Positions 17,103-26,174 of a DNA stretch of 64,000 bases are shown piece by piece. The position numbers and the translations under genes are program-made. Positions within the stretch are counted from its first letter, which is position 1, and each line of letters opens with the position of its first letter. Below the pieces are notes generated by a model. The model was not told where the DNA came from. It made no database searches and saw only the letters and a program-made list of their open reading frames with translations. Origin of the DNA: JAUIAS01 sp030425395 (GTDB taxonomy: Bacteria; Pseudomonadota; Alphaproteobacteria; Rhodobacterales; Rhodobacteraceae); the NCBI GenBank assembly GCA_043553855.1, contig CP121336.1:2728001-2792000 (forward strand), read 5' to 3'.

Positions 17103-17294
17103 TCTGCCTCCTCCACCCGCCTAGCATACACATGATCACCACATTATTTTGGTCGAAAGACGGACTGAATCTTGGTGGTGTGTCTTGTGGGTCCCTTAGG
17201 ATAGGCAATCGGTGGCGACCTAACCGATACGGTTTGACGTAAGGACCGAACTACGCTTCGATGTAAAGGTAAACCGCGAGTATAGAGAAGTCAA
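17103..17294 (+). other. 192-bp gap before the reverse transcriptase, candidate ncRNA or leader
   Basis: No gene is present. Two inverted repeats lie close to the reverse transcriptase start: ATCGGT (17208-17213) with ACCGAT (17223-17228), and CGGT (17230-17233) with ACCG (17245-17248). Several defence-associated reverse transcriptases use an upstream non-coding RNA, so this leader deserves folding. The evidence is weak. Confidence 0.25.
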
Positions 17295-17808
17295 TTGCAG
17301 TCACCAAAGTTCAAATTTGTAAGAAGTGAACTGACGGAGACTTTTTCCAACAACCTTCTTGAGGAAGAATGGAAGAAGCGGGTGCGGTATCAGATCCGAA
17401 AACAACTTGTTTTTGATCCAATCGAGTACAGAGATTACAATGAAGAACTAAAAAGATTGGTAAAGGAGGTTCGCACATCGGTTCTAAACGGATCTTACAA
17501 AGCGCATCCTTCAAAAAGATATCTAATAGAAAAATCTCGTGGACTTTGCAGGCAGATGACGTTGGTTCATCCGCATGACCTACTTGTTCTTGAGCGACTG
17601 TCACGATCATTCCATTTCGATTTGAAGCGCAAGTCGCCCAGCGAGTCCGCGTTTTTCGAACCTGATGATGGAAACTTTAAGGCAGGGTTTCAACAGTCGG
17701 ACTTTGACTATGGTTCTTTCGCAAGTTGGAAGAAATTTCAAAAGCAGGTTTTTGGTTTCTCCCATTAGAACAAATACATCGTTGTAACGGACGTCGCTAA
17801 TTTCTACG

Positions 17809-17816
17809 ACTTTATC
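17809..17816. repeat. Target-site duplicate, left copy
   Basis: ACTTTATC here is repeated directly at 19150-19157 on the other side of the IS256-family element. Eight-base duplications are normal for that family. Confidence 0.9.
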
Positions 17817-19149
17817 GAGAGTGTCTGATCTTCTGTGTAACTGCGCTTTGGTCCATGCTTCCTGAGAGGAGCAAGGACGATGACGATTTCCAAGGAATTA
17901 CTGGACGAACTTTTGAAGGGCTGCGAACGGCCTGAAGATCTGCTTGGCGATACCGGGCTGATGAAAGAGCTCAGGATCAAGTTGATGGAACGCATGCTGG
18001 GAGCTGAGCTGACCGCGCATCTTGGTTATGAAGAAGGCAAGGATGCTCCTCTTGGTCAGTCCAACCGGCGCAACGGCACAGCCAGTAAGCGGCTGAAGGG
18101 TCAGGACGGCGAGGTGCCAATCGCCGTGCCGCGTGACCGGGACGGCAGTTTCGAGCCTGCACTGGTCAAGAAAGGCCAGACCCGGATCGACGGAATAGAT
18201 GACAAAATCATCGGTCTCTATGCCGCTGGCTTGACGGTCCGTGACATCCGCGCCCACCTTGAGGACGTCTACGGCCTACAGGTTTCTCCAGACCTGATCA
18301 GCCGGGTTACCGACGCTGTGTTGGACGAGGTTCGCGAATGGCAATCCCGGGCGCTGGAGCGGATGTATCCCATCGTGATATTCGACGCGCTCCGGGTCAA
18401 AATCCGCGACGCTGACAGCCGCATGGTCAAGAACAAGGCCGTCTACGTGGCCTTGGGCGTCAGCAGAGACGGCGTCCGCGAGGTTCTCGGCCTCTGGATT
18501 GCCGACAACGAAGGTGCCAAGTTCTGGCTGTCTGTGATGAACGAACTGAAGAACCGCGGGGTTCAGGACGTGCTGATCGCGGTCGTAGATGGGCTGAAGG
18601 GCTTTCCCGAGGCCATCACAGCCGCTTTCCCGGACGCCGCGGTCCAGACCTGCATCGTGCATCTGGTGCGCCATTCTCTGAACTTCTGCGCCTGGAAGGA
18701 TCGCAAGGCGGTGGCCGCCGACCTTCGCCTGATATACGGTGCCCCGACGGCCGAACAGGCTGCCGCTGAGCTGGACGCCTTTGAGGAAAAATGGGCCAAG
18801 AAATACGCCTCGATTGCCCCGGCATGGCGGAGAGCATGGCAGGAGGTAATCCCGTTCTTCGCTTTCGATCCCGCGATCCGCAAGATCATCTACACCACCA
18901 ATGCCATCGAAAGCCTGAACCGGGTAATCCGGAAATCGATCAAGACGCGCGGTTCATTCCCAACCGAGGAGGCCGCGACGAAGCTGATCTACCTGGCCAT
19001 CCGCAACTTCGAGAAAGGAGGACGGAATGTCCGAGAGTGGTTTGCCGCCCGCAATCAATTCGCTATCATGTTCGACGAACGCTTCAATGCGTGACCGTAT
19101 CTGAAACCCGCATGGGCCGGACCAGATACACAGACTTCATGACACTCCC
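17817..19149 (+). mobile_element. IS256-family insertion sequence (1333 bp)
   Basis: The element starts GAGAGTGTC and ends GACACTCCC, imperfect inverted repeats (8 of 9 at the tips, with CTGTGTA matching further in). It is flanked by the 8-bp duplicate ACTTTATC. One transposase gene fills it. It appears complete and may be active; it inserted within the reverse transcriptase catalytic motif. Confidence 0.92.
17880..19094 (+). CDS. IS256-family (mutator-type) transposase
   Basis: A 404-residue DDE transposase. The catalytic residues are likely D in PIVIFDALRV (~165), D in AVVDGLKGFPEAI (~237) and E in TNAIESLNRVIRK (~345). CIVHLVRHS is the conserved C/D(2)H-like motif of the family. The protein is full length, with GAGGAGCAAGG before the ATG. 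It moves the surrounding insertion sequence by copy-out or cut-and-paste; no frameshift is seen. Confidence 0.95.
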   Translation: MTISKELLDELLKGCERPEDLLGDTGLMKELRIKLMERMLGAELTAHLGYEEGKDAPLGQSNRRNGTASKRLKGQDGEVPIAVPRDRDGSFEPALVKKGQTRIDGIDDKIIGLYAAGLTVRDIRAHLEDVYGLQVSPDLISRVTDAVLDEVREWQSRALERMYPIVIFDALRVKIRDADSRMVKNKAVYVALGVSRDGVREVLGLWIADNEGAKFWLSVMNELKNRGVQDVLIAVVDGLKGFPEAITAAFPDAAVQTCIVHLVRHSLNFCAWKDRKAVAADLRLIYGAPTAEQAAAELDAFEEKWAKKYASIAPAWRRAWQEVIPFFAFDPAIRKIIYTTNAIESLNRVIRKSIKTRGSFPTEEAATKLIYLAIRNFEKGGRNVREWFAARNQFAIMFDERFNA

Positions 19150-19157
19150 ACTTTATC
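19150..19157. repeat. Target-site duplicate, right copy
   Basis: ACTTTATC, identical to 17809-17816. The broken reverse transcriptase frame resumes right after it with AATTTCAATCAC. Confidence 0.9.
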
Positions 19158-20513
19158 AATTTCAATCACTTGCGCAATATCATCTCTGGTCTCGCCGATG
19201 TTCGCGAAGGTGTGCTTGATCTTCTTATCCATGTGCTGAACCGCCTCACATGGGTACCAGACTACATGCCGCTGACGCATGTCGGCATGCCTCAGATTGA
19301 AACCAGCGCAACACGGGTACTGGCGAACGCGATGCTGTATGAAGTGGATAGGGTTTGCGAAGATGCTTCGGTCTCAAACTATGCACGCTTTATGGATGAT
19401 ATGGATGTGGGCGTCGGAAGCATAGTTCAAGCGAAGCAGATTATTCGCGACATTGATCTGACACTTCAGTCGCGGCAATTACGCCTCAACTCAAGCAAGA
19501 CGAAGATTCTCACACAAAAAGATGCATTTGAGTACTTTTGTATTTCTGAAAACGACTATTTGGCACGTGCTGACAGGATGCTTGAGACTTTTTCCAAATT
19601 TCCCAAGGCGCTGAAGTTAATTAGGCGTTCGCTACTGAGCAAGTACGAGAAGTGGTTGCAGCGAACTCCTAGCAACGGTCCAGGTGCGGGTTCAATATTC
19701 TTGAGGTCAAACGGATCGAAAATCCATAAGTATGTCCTGCGATTGATCTACCAATCAGGCGGGTCTGTATCGAACGACGATCTTCTTTGGATCATCAGGA
19801 ATGACCCTGGCATGCGTTCAACTGCGTTCATCTATCTCGCTAGATCTAGACAACCCAATAACGCGCTTGAACGTGTACATTCGATATTTCGTTCGGGTGT
19901 TTTCGTCGACGATGCTTCCTTGGTGAACATGACTGGTTTTTTGCTTCATACTCGTTTTCGTCGTACCCAGAAGTCAATTAGGTTGTCGCGGGATATTGTG
20001 AGGGATCTGGAGGGTCTCGGTCAACTAGGCACTTGGTGTGCGATACACGTTGCAACTCGTTTTTGCTTTCCGGCGGAAATTCTATCTTTTCTTCGGAGAA
20101 ATATTGACCGGATTGGTACTGACTACTGGATATCGAGAGCAGTCGGCGGAGTATTTGCTAGGTTCGTTGGAAACACTACTGCGTGTGATCGTTATATCAG
20201 AATAATCAGAGATGTTGATAGCGCGCCGTCGTTCGAAGTTTATGAGTATTTGCTTGCGGTCGCAACGGCAACCACGTTGCCGAATTCCATGCTGTCCTAC
20301 TTGAAGGCGCCAAACCCGACTTTTCCACAGGAAATTTACTATCCAAAAGTTCTTGCACTGCTTGCCATGTCTCAGAATGCGAACCTCTCAGCGACCTACG
20401 CCTCTGTGAAAGCGTTGCATCCAAGTGCGCTCTCTGATCCTTTCTATAAAAAAATGGGTCTTGTATAATCTGACTTCCATTGGGTCTGACTGTGGGTGGC
20501 GTTGATGCTTAAG

Positions 20514-21935
20514 TTAAGTGCGCAAGATCCTCAGCAGACCTTCCTGCGAGAGTCTGCCTGCCTTGAAGGACGAAATGGCGCGCATCGTGCTTGCCGCTTC
20601 TGGTTCATACCCTTCAGCGTCAACGCCCAGTGCCTTTAGTAGACCGTCTTCAGACAAATGTTTCTGGTCAAGCAGATCGAACAGTTGCTCGTGAACGGCG
20701 TCCATGCCGTTCGCCGCCGGTTCCGCTTCCTTCTTGTTGCCCATCACCTCGTTCCGCCCCGAGTGCAGGTCAGCGTTCAGTTTCGCGCTGAGTTTGCTGT
20801 AGAATCGATCCAACATCTGTGTAGAGTTGCCCATCTGCTTGCTCAGAATGTGCGTGCTGAACCCCTTCGACAGACCCTGCGTCGCGTAGAAATGCCGAAA
20901 ACTGTAGAGCGTGCGAACCTTACCGTCTGAACCCGTTTCCAGATCGAACTCGCGCAAAAACGCTTTGAAACTGCGGGCGAGGTTGAACAGCGTCACCAAC
21001 TTGCCGCTACGCGTTTTGAACACATGGTCATCGATCTTCGCAGCAAGAACCTCGTCGAAGGTCATGTCCTGAAGATCGGCATTCAGATCGCGCTGCCGGT
21101 CGAGATAGTCGCGTGTGCTGTCTCGCGCGATCAGTTCGCGACCGCCCGTTTTCCCGCTGACAAAGATCGACAGATACCGCTCGTCGTCTTTCGTGAACCA
21201 AGAGACGTTTTTCCACTTGAGACCGAGTGCTTCCGTGCCGTGTCGCACGCCGGTGTTCGCGAGAAAGAGGATGTAGTTGTGTAAGACTTCGCGCGTCTCT
21301 CGCGTGTCCTGCCGATGCGCCTTTTTGTACCAGTGGCGCATGTTCCGGTAGATCGTCCGATATTCTTCTTTCGTGAACGATCCCCGACTGTCGGCAGACT
21401 TGCCCTTGTTCACGAGGGACGGGCGTATCGACGATGTGATCCACCCGCGCATCTCTGCTTCGTCCAGAACGCGGTTCAGTGCCGAGTTGTGGGTGTTGAC
21501 CGTGGAGTGCGCCGCGCGTCGTCCAAGTTTTTTAGTGCGCCAGGCATCGAACTCTTGAAGGTCGGCATATTTGATCGATGCAACGGACCGATTGCCGAAG
21601 AAGGGGATCAGATAGCGGTCAACGGCAGTGATGTAATCTTTGAAGACGACGCGACCGCCACCCGATTCCAGTTCCTCTTGCATCCGTTCTTTCGCGAATT
21701 CCGCCACGCGACGAAACTTGCGGGTGGAGGGTGGCAGTTTATTTTTCTGTTTGAAGTCAGCAGTGTAATACTGCTTCAGCGCCTCTTCCTTCGCTTCATC
21801 GAAGTCGGTCTTGCCTGTCGAGAAACGGTGCCACTCCCCGTTCGGCAGACGAGTGCGTGCCTGCCAGCGCGTACTGCGTGGGCGAAGGTAGATCGTCAAT
21901 TTGTCGTTGATGCGTTCGGTGCGTGTTCCGCTCAT
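20514..21935 (-). CDS. Tyrosine-recombinase integrase of the 20-kb element
   Basis: A 473-residue integrase. Residues ~60-190 look like a SAM-like core-binding domain (KDYITAVDRYLIPFFGN, STVNTHNSALNRVLDEAE). The catalytic arginine is in NTGVRHGTEALGLKW (~235), YSFRHFYATQG takes the place of the HxxR box (first histidine replaced by tyrosine), and the nucleophile is the tyrosine of MLDRFYSKL (~377). About 90 extra C-terminal residues follow. The start is 130 bp from tRNA-Cys, so this is the enzyme that integrated the island there. Confidence 0.93.
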   Translation of the reverse strand: MSGTRTERINDKLTIYLRPRSTRWQARTRLPNGEWHRFSTGKTDFDEAKEEALKQYYTADFKQKNKLPPSTRKFRRVAEFAKERMQEELESGGGRVVFKDYITAVDRYLIPFFGNRSVASIKYADLQEFDAWRTKKLGRRAAHSTVNTHNSALNRVLDEAEMRGWITSSIRPSLVNKGKSADSRGSFTKEEYRTIYRNMRHWYKKAHRQDTRETREVLHNYILFLANTGVRHGTEALGLKWKNVSWFTKDDERYLSIFVSGKTGGRELIARDSTRDYLDRQRDLNADLQDMTFDEVLAAKIDDHVFKTRSGKLVTLFNLARSFKAFLREFDLETGSDGKVRTLYSFRHFYATQGLSKGFSTHILSKQMGNSTQMLDRFYSKLSAKLNADLHSGRNEVMGNKKEAEPAANGMDAVHEQLFDLLDQKHLSEDGLLKALGVDAEGYEPEAASTMRAISSFKAGRLSQEGLLRILRT

Positions 21936-22067
21936 TGATCCCGTCTGACTGATAAGTGTCTGGAATCACAATATCATCACCGGTGACGCAGGCAAAGTGT
22001 GCTACGAGTGTGTCATGACATTTCTGCGGGCAATCTGCATAAAAACACGTTAATATCAGTGGTTTAG

Positions 22068-22112
22068 TGGAGGCGAGTACCGGAATCGAACCGGTGTAGA
22101 CGGATTTGCAAT
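22068..22112. repeat. Right attachment site (3' half of tRNA-Cys)
   Basis: This 45-bp segment inside the intact tRNA-Cys matches 2050-2094 with one mismatch. It keeps the tRNA whole after integration. Confidence 0.9.
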
Positions 22113-22141
22113 CCGCTGCGTCACCACTCCGCCAACTCGCC
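22068..22141 (-). tRNA. tRNA-Cys (GCA)
   Basis: Read on the minus strand, GGCGAGT pairs with ACTCGCC in the acceptor stem, the anticodon loop is TTGCAAA (anticodon GCA) on a GCGGA/TCCGT stem, and the T arm is ACCGG-TTCGATT-CCGGT. The CCA end is encoded (22068-22070). It is the integration target of the island. Confidence 0.97.
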
Positions 22142-22281
22142 GCCTATGGTGTTGCGTTCGATTAGCCGATCTGTCGCAGGGCTGCAAGGGGTTCATGGGC
22201 ACAAACCCTGTGGCCTGCCGTTGCCCGCGCGGCGCGGATGTGGCAAAGCCTGTTCAGGAAGCTGACCGGAAGAGTAGAGAC

Positions 22282-22935
22282 ATGACAGACTACGCCGCCC
22301 GCCGCCGGATGATGGTCGATACGCAGGTGCGTCCCTCGGACGTGACCAAGTTCCCAATCATCGACGCCATGCTGAACATTCCACGCGAGTTGTTCGTGCC
22401 AGATCAGGCCCGAGAAGCCGCTTATGCCGAGGAGCATATCGCTCTGGATGGCGGACGCGTGGTGCTTGATGCGCGAACCCTGGCCAAGATGCTGGACGCG
22501 CTGGAAATCGGATCCGAGGATCTGGTTCTCGATATCGGGGCCGGGCTCGGATACTCGTCTGCCGTCATCGCAAGGATGGCGCAGGCCGTTGTGATGGTCG
22601 AGGAAGACGAGACCATGGCCGGTGAGGCGCAAACCGCGTTGTCCGGGGCCGGGGTCGACAACGTGATTGTCCAGACCGGCGCGCTGGGCGAAGGGGCCTC
22701 CGAACACGGGCCTTACGACGTGATCATCGTCGAGGGTGGCGTGGAACGCCTGCCGGACGCGATCGAGGCGCAGCTCAAGGACGGCGGCCGTATTGCCTGT
22801 ATTTTCGTCACCGGCAATCTGGGCGAAGTTCGCACGGGCCTCAAGATTGACGGAGCCATATCGTGGCGCTATGCCTTCAATACGGCTGCGCCGGTTCTGC
22901 CCGGCTTTGTGGCTGAACGCGAATTTTCGTTGTAA
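22282..22935 (+). CDS. pcm: Protein-L-isoaspartate O-methyltransferase
   Basis: This 217-residue enzyme uses SAM to methylate isoaspartyl residues in damaged proteins. It has the family N-terminus (ARRRMMVDTQVRPSDVTKFPIIDAMLNIPRELFVP) and the SAM-binding LVLDIGAGLGYSSAVIARMA near residue 75. The ATG at 22282 is chosen for the family start and the GGAAGAGTAGAG purine stretch before it. It lies just past tRNA-Cys, at the start of the undisturbed chromosome, and is followed by the TolC-type gene, a common order in Rhodobacteraceae. Confidence 0.9.
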   Translation: MTDYAARRRMMVDTQVRPSDVTKFPIIDAMLNIPRELFVPDQAREAAYAEEHIALDGGRVVLDARTLAKMLDALEIGSEDLVLDIGAGLGYSSAVIARMAQAVVMVEEDETMAGEAQTALSGAGVDNVIVQTGALGEGASEHGPYDVIIVEGGVERLPDAIEAQLKDGGRIACIFVTGNLGEVRTGLKIDGAISWRYAFNTAAPVLPGFVAEREFSL

Positions 22936-23018
22936 GGAAAAGGGTTGCTCTGGATCGGGCACCCTTTGATGAACCGGACCGCGCCAAAGCGCGACGGGGC
23001 GGTGCAGGAGGGTGCCAG

Positions 23019-24425
23019 ATGCAGAAGTTGAACCGCCGTTGGGTAAAGGCCGCGATATTGGTTGTCGCGGTGCTGGTTGCTCCGGTGTCCGCGCAGGCAG
23101 AAAGTCTGGCCAGTGCATTGTCCGGGGCCTATCGGTCCAGCGGTCTGCTGGAACAGAACCGGGCCGTGCTCAGGGCCGCTGACGAAGATGTTGCAACCGC
23201 CGTCAGCCTGCTGCGGCCTGTGATTGATTTTACCACTTCCGCCACGCGCAGTTTCAGTGATGTGCGCACCAATGGCGTGCTGGTGTCGTCGCGCAGTTCG
23301 ACCCTGTCGCTGGGCGTAACGATGAGCCTTTTGCTGTTTGACAATGGCGCATCCAAGCTGGGCGTTCAGGCGGCCAAGGAAACGGTTCTGGCCACGCGGG
23401 CGGCATTGCTGGGCGTGGAACAGGCGGTGCTGCTGCGCGCGGTTGCTGCCCATATGAACGTGATCCGCGAAACCGAGGTTGTCGCCTTGCGCGAAAACAA
23501 CGTGAGGGTGATTACCCAGGAATTGCGCGCGGCGCGCGATCGCTTTTCGGTTGGTGAGGTGACCCGCACCGATGTGGCGCTTGCCGAATCACGCCTTGCG
23601 GAGGCGCGCAGCAATCTTGTTGCGGCGCAGGGCAACCTGATGAACCAGCAGGAAGAATATCTGGCTGTCGTGGGGCGCCGTCCCGGCGCGTTGACGCAGC
23701 CGCCGGGTTTGCCCACCACGCCCGCATCGGTTGATGCGGCCAAAGCCGTTGCGTTGCGCAACCATCCAGATGTGATCCAACTGCAGCACAGTGTGGCCGC
23801 GGCGGAATTGGCCGTCTTGCGGGCCGAGGCCGCGATGGGACCGACCGTGCGGTTGAACGGATCGGTCAGCGTGAACGACAATCTGGGCAACACCAACGGA
23901 ACAGGCGCGTCGTCGCTGGGCGTGACCTTCAATCAGCGGATTTATCAGGGTGGGGCGGTTGCGTCGGGTATGCGTCGGGCGATGGCCCAACGGGATGCGA
24001 CCCGTGCGCAGCTTTTGACGGTGCAGCAAGGCGTGGCCCAGGCTGCGGCCAATGCCTATGTCCGTCTTGAAGTGGCCCGCGCAACGATTGAGGCGACCGA
24101 TCGCCGGATCGCAGCGGCGCAAGTGGCGTTTCGTGGCGTGCGCGAAGAGGCGTCCCTTGGCGCGCGCACCACTCTTGATGTCCTCGACGCTGAACAAGAG
24201 CTTCTGGATGCGCAGGGCGCGCGCATCGCAGCGCAAGCCGAACAGTTCATTGCCGCGTATCAGCTGCTTTCGGCGCAGGGTCTATTGACCGCGCAGCGGC
24301 TGGGGTTGGGGGTGCAGATTTATGACCCGGCCGCCTATTACAACATGGTCGAAGGGGCCCCTGCGTTCCGCAGCTCGCAGGGACAGAAGCTGGACAGGGT
24401 GTTGCGCAGGTTGAACAAAGACTGA
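23019..24425 (+). CDS. tolC: TolC-family outer membrane channel protein
   Basis: A 468-residue protein with a signal peptide ending around AQA (residue 27). The mature part shows the two outer membrane efflux repeats of the TolC fold, with long helices rich in A, E and R (ENNVRVITQELRAARDRFSVGEVTRTDVALAESRLAEARSNL-type segments). TolC trimers form the exit duct for tripartite efflux and type I secretion. A GGAGG site lies before the ATG. No inner-membrane partner is adjacent; the next gene encodes a cytoplasmic acidic protein. Confidence 0.9.
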   Translation: MQKLNRRWVKAAILVVAVLVAPVSAQAESLASALSGAYRSSGLLEQNRAVLRAADEDVATAVSLLRPVIDFTTSATRSFSDVRTNGVLVSSRSSTLSLGVTMSLLLFDNGASKLGVQAAKETVLATRAALLGVEQAVLLRAVAAHMNVIRETEVVALRENNVRVITQELRAARDRFSVGEVTRTDVALAESRLAEARSNLVAAQGNLMNQQEEYLAVVGRRPGALTQPPGLPTTPASVDAAKAVALRNHPDVIQLQHSVAAAELAVLRAEAAMGPTVRLNGSVSVNDNLGNTNGTGASSLGVTFNQRIYQGGAVASGMRRAMAQRDATRAQLLTVQQGVAQAAANAYVRLEVARATIEATDRRIAAAQVAFRGVREEASLGARTTLDVLDAEQELLDAQGARIAAQAEQFIAAYQLLSAQGLLTAQRLGLGVQIYDPAAYYNMVEGAPAFRSSQGQKLDRVLRRLNKD

Positions 24426-24498
24426 CAATTTTTTGTTTCTATTGTGAGAATCTCTTGCTGCGGCTAAACTCCGCGCGGGGCAAGAGTGGTGTTATGAT

Positions 24499-25542
24499 AT
24501 GTCTGATCCTGTGACCAAAGCGCAAATTGAGGATGTTCTGTCCTCGATCCGGCGCCTTGTTTCCGAAGATTCCCGTCAGCCGATGCGCCGGAGTGGCTTG
24601 GATGCCGCGCCGGAACGACCCCCGTCTCCTGATCACGCCAGCGCCGAGAAGCTGGTTCTCACGCCGTCTCTGCGCGTGGCCGACCCTGTTGCAACGGACC
24701 GGGACGAGGATCGCGATGCGCAAGAGGCCGAAGCCGCGTTTTCCGAAGTTTTTGACGAAGATGTTGCTGATTTCATTGAGATTACACCCGATCTGGAAGA
24801 AGACCGGCCAAGTGGCGAAGTCATAGAGATCGCACCTGAAATAGAGGATGATTCCGCGTTCGAGGCAGAACTGGAATTCGAAGACGACGACGACGGCGGC
24901 GGCGAACCCGACGATGGGTCGCTGGATCAGGATGTAGAAGAAGATATCGTCGCTGACATCGAAGATGCCGCGCCAGAAGAGGCGACTGAACTGGATGCCG
25001 AGGGGGAGGATATCGACGAGGGGGGCGCTCCTTGGACCGATCCCGATGCGACCCTGTTCGAGGCGGCAGGTGTCACCGTGCCTTCCGAACATGCGGACGA
25101 TCAGGGTGGGGAAACGGCTGATGAAACCCTGACGCGCAAAGTTGCGCAGCTGGAAAGAATGATTTCCGGTCAGGATGAAGCCTGGGAACCGGATGGGGTG
25201 CAGGCCGGAGATGACTATTCCGGCACCGAAGTTGAGTCTATGACTTGGGAGGACGCGTCGCCCGAAACCGAGAGCACGGCCCAGATCACCCGCACACCAC
25301 TGCGCGCGGTGCCGTCAATCCATGATGATCCGGATACTGACAGTGATGGGGACGAACCTGTCTCAGCGGCGATGCAGGGTCTTGAAGATGCGGTTCTGGA
25401 CGAGGCAGCCTTGCGCGAACTGGTCGCGGATATTGTTCGCGAAGAACTCCAAGGCGTATTGGGCGAACGGATCACCCGCAATGTGCGCAAGCTGGTCCGG
25501 CGGGAAATCCACCGCGCCCTGTCTATTCAGGATCTTGACTGA
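24499..25542 (+). CDS. Acidic DUF2497-like protein (PopZ-like architecture)
   Basis: A 347-residue protein with a short conserved N-terminal helix (IEDVLSSIRRLVSED, residues ~9-23), a long acidic disordered middle (about 60-290, runs of E and D) and a conserved basic helical C-terminus (ALRELVADIVREELQGVLG...VRREIHRAL). This order (N-terminal helix, acidic linker, C-terminal oligomerisation helices) is that of DUF2497 and the polar organiser PopZ. Whether it organises the cell pole is unproven. It ends at a bidirectional terminator. Confidence 0.65.
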   Translation: MSDPVTKAQIEDVLSSIRRLVSEDSRQPMRRSGLDAAPERPPSPDHASAEKLVLTPSLRVADPVATDRDEDRDAQEAEAAFSEVFDEDVADFIEITPDLEEDRPSGEVIEIAPEIEDDSAFEAELEFEDDDDGGGEPDDGSLDQDVEEDIVADIEDAAPEEATELDAEGEDIDEGGAPWTDPDATLFEAAGVTVPSEHADDQGGETADETLTRKVAQLERMISGQDEAWEPDGVQAGDDYSGTEVESMTWEDASPETESTAQITRTPLRAVPSIHDDPDTDSDGDEPVSAAMQGLEDAVLDEAALRELVADIVREELQGVLGERITRNVRKLVRREIHRALSIQDLD

Positions 25543-25581
25543 AACCACAGGTTTCGCGTCCGAAGTTTTTGTTCCGCAACG

Positions 25582-25620
25582 AAAAAGCGCGCCCCCCAGA
25601 GGCGCGCTTTTTCATTTTTT
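25582..25620. terminator. Bidirectional rho-independent terminator
   Basis: AAAAAGCGCGCC and GGCGCGCTTTTT form a 12-bp stem, with T-runs on both strands. It separates the convergent genes ending at 25542 (plus) and 25637 (minus). Confidence 0.9.
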
Positions 25621-25636
25621 GCTGGCGGCCTAAAGA

Positions 25637-25957
25637 TCAGGCGGCTTCAGCTTGTTGGGCGGCGTTGCGACGCTCGCTTTCTTCGCGCGACAGCGCAACG
25701 GAGGTCCGCACACCGCGGCCCACGAATTCCATCAGACCATTCACCACCCGTTCGTTCGGGTCGATCCCGGCGCAGCTCAGCACTTCGCGCCCATCGCGCG
25801 ACCGGGCCCAGCGTGCAATCTGCTCGGGTCCATTGCCATATTTCTTGTCGTCGGCGATGGCGTCATCAAGCGCGGCAAGCACAACAGCCGCAAAAAGTTT
25901 ACGTGCACGATTGCCTTGTTCATTGTTAAAGGCAGTGCCGTCAACGAAATCTTGCAT
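25637..25957 (-). CDS. Small conserved Rhodobacteraceae protein (possibly DUF6280)
   Basis: A 106-residue soluble protein beginning MQDFVDGTAFNNEQGNRARKL, with helical centre AAVVLAALDDAIADD and a charged C-terminus. The sequence looks like a very conserved family of roseobacters, probably DUF6280, but this name is from memory. Function unknown. It is alone on the minus strand, diverging from efp, with the terminator 25582-25620 at its end. Confidence 0.75.
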   Translation of the reverse strand: MQDFVDGTAFNNEQGNRARKLFAAVVLAALDDAIADDKKYGNGPEQIARWARSRDGREVLSCAGIDPNERVVNGLMEFVGRGVRTSVALSREESERRNAAQQAEAA

Positions 25958-26174
25958 CTCGTTTCCCTTGTTTTTCTTGCTCTTGCAATTTTGGCGTGAA
26001 GCTCCTTATGACCTATTCAGGTCGATTCGGATACACCATAAATTCATGCCTCGTATGCGTGCAGCGCATGGCTCGCTGCGGGTGCAGCACGACATATCGT
26101 TGGGTAGACAGGTGCTCACCCGCGATATATAGGCGGCACAGTCTTTTTTTCAATCTTTGCAGCAGGGTTTCCTC

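Larger units (their letters stand above)
17295..20468 (+). pseudogene. Defence-type reverse transcriptase, broken by an in-frame TAG and an IS256 insertion
   Basis: Joining 17295-17816 to 19158-20468 (removing the insertion and one target duplicate) gives one reading frame of about 610 codons with a single internal TAG at 17766-17768. After the TAG the frame reads VVTDVANFYDFI across the junction (first catalytic aspartate), then GMPQIETSATRVLANAML, YARFMDDMDVG (FMDD instead of YADD) and LRLNSSKTKIL. These are reverse transcriptase motifs 3 to 6. The C-terminal ~330 residues look helical, like the extensions of Abi/UG-type antiviral reverse transcriptases. It is not a group II intron protein (no maturase or endonuclease domain seen). 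Subclass not assigned. Confidence 0.8.
2050..22112. mobile_element. Integrative element in tRNA-Cys carrying defence genes (~20 kb)
   Basis: The element is bounded by a 45-bp direct repeat matching the 3' half of tRNA-Cys, at 2050-2094 and 22068-22112. One mismatch separates the copies (C at 2081, G at 22099). The repeat-to-repeat distance is 20,018 bp. The element's tyrosine recombinase reads away from the tRNA end, the usual place for such an integrase. Inside are a type I restriction operon with extra nuclease and peptidase genes, a replication-like module (hairpin array, SF3 helicase), a serine recombinase, a GIY-YIG-like gene and a broken reverse transcriptase. No virion, capsid or conjugation genes are seen, so it is either a satellite-like or a mobilisable island. 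That classification is inference. Confidence 0.85.

Noticed and set aside
19170..20468. Separate gene starting at TTG 19170
   Set aside because: The TTG is inside a continuous reverse transcriptase frame that starts before the insertion; no ribosome site is seen and the first catalytic aspartate lies upstream.
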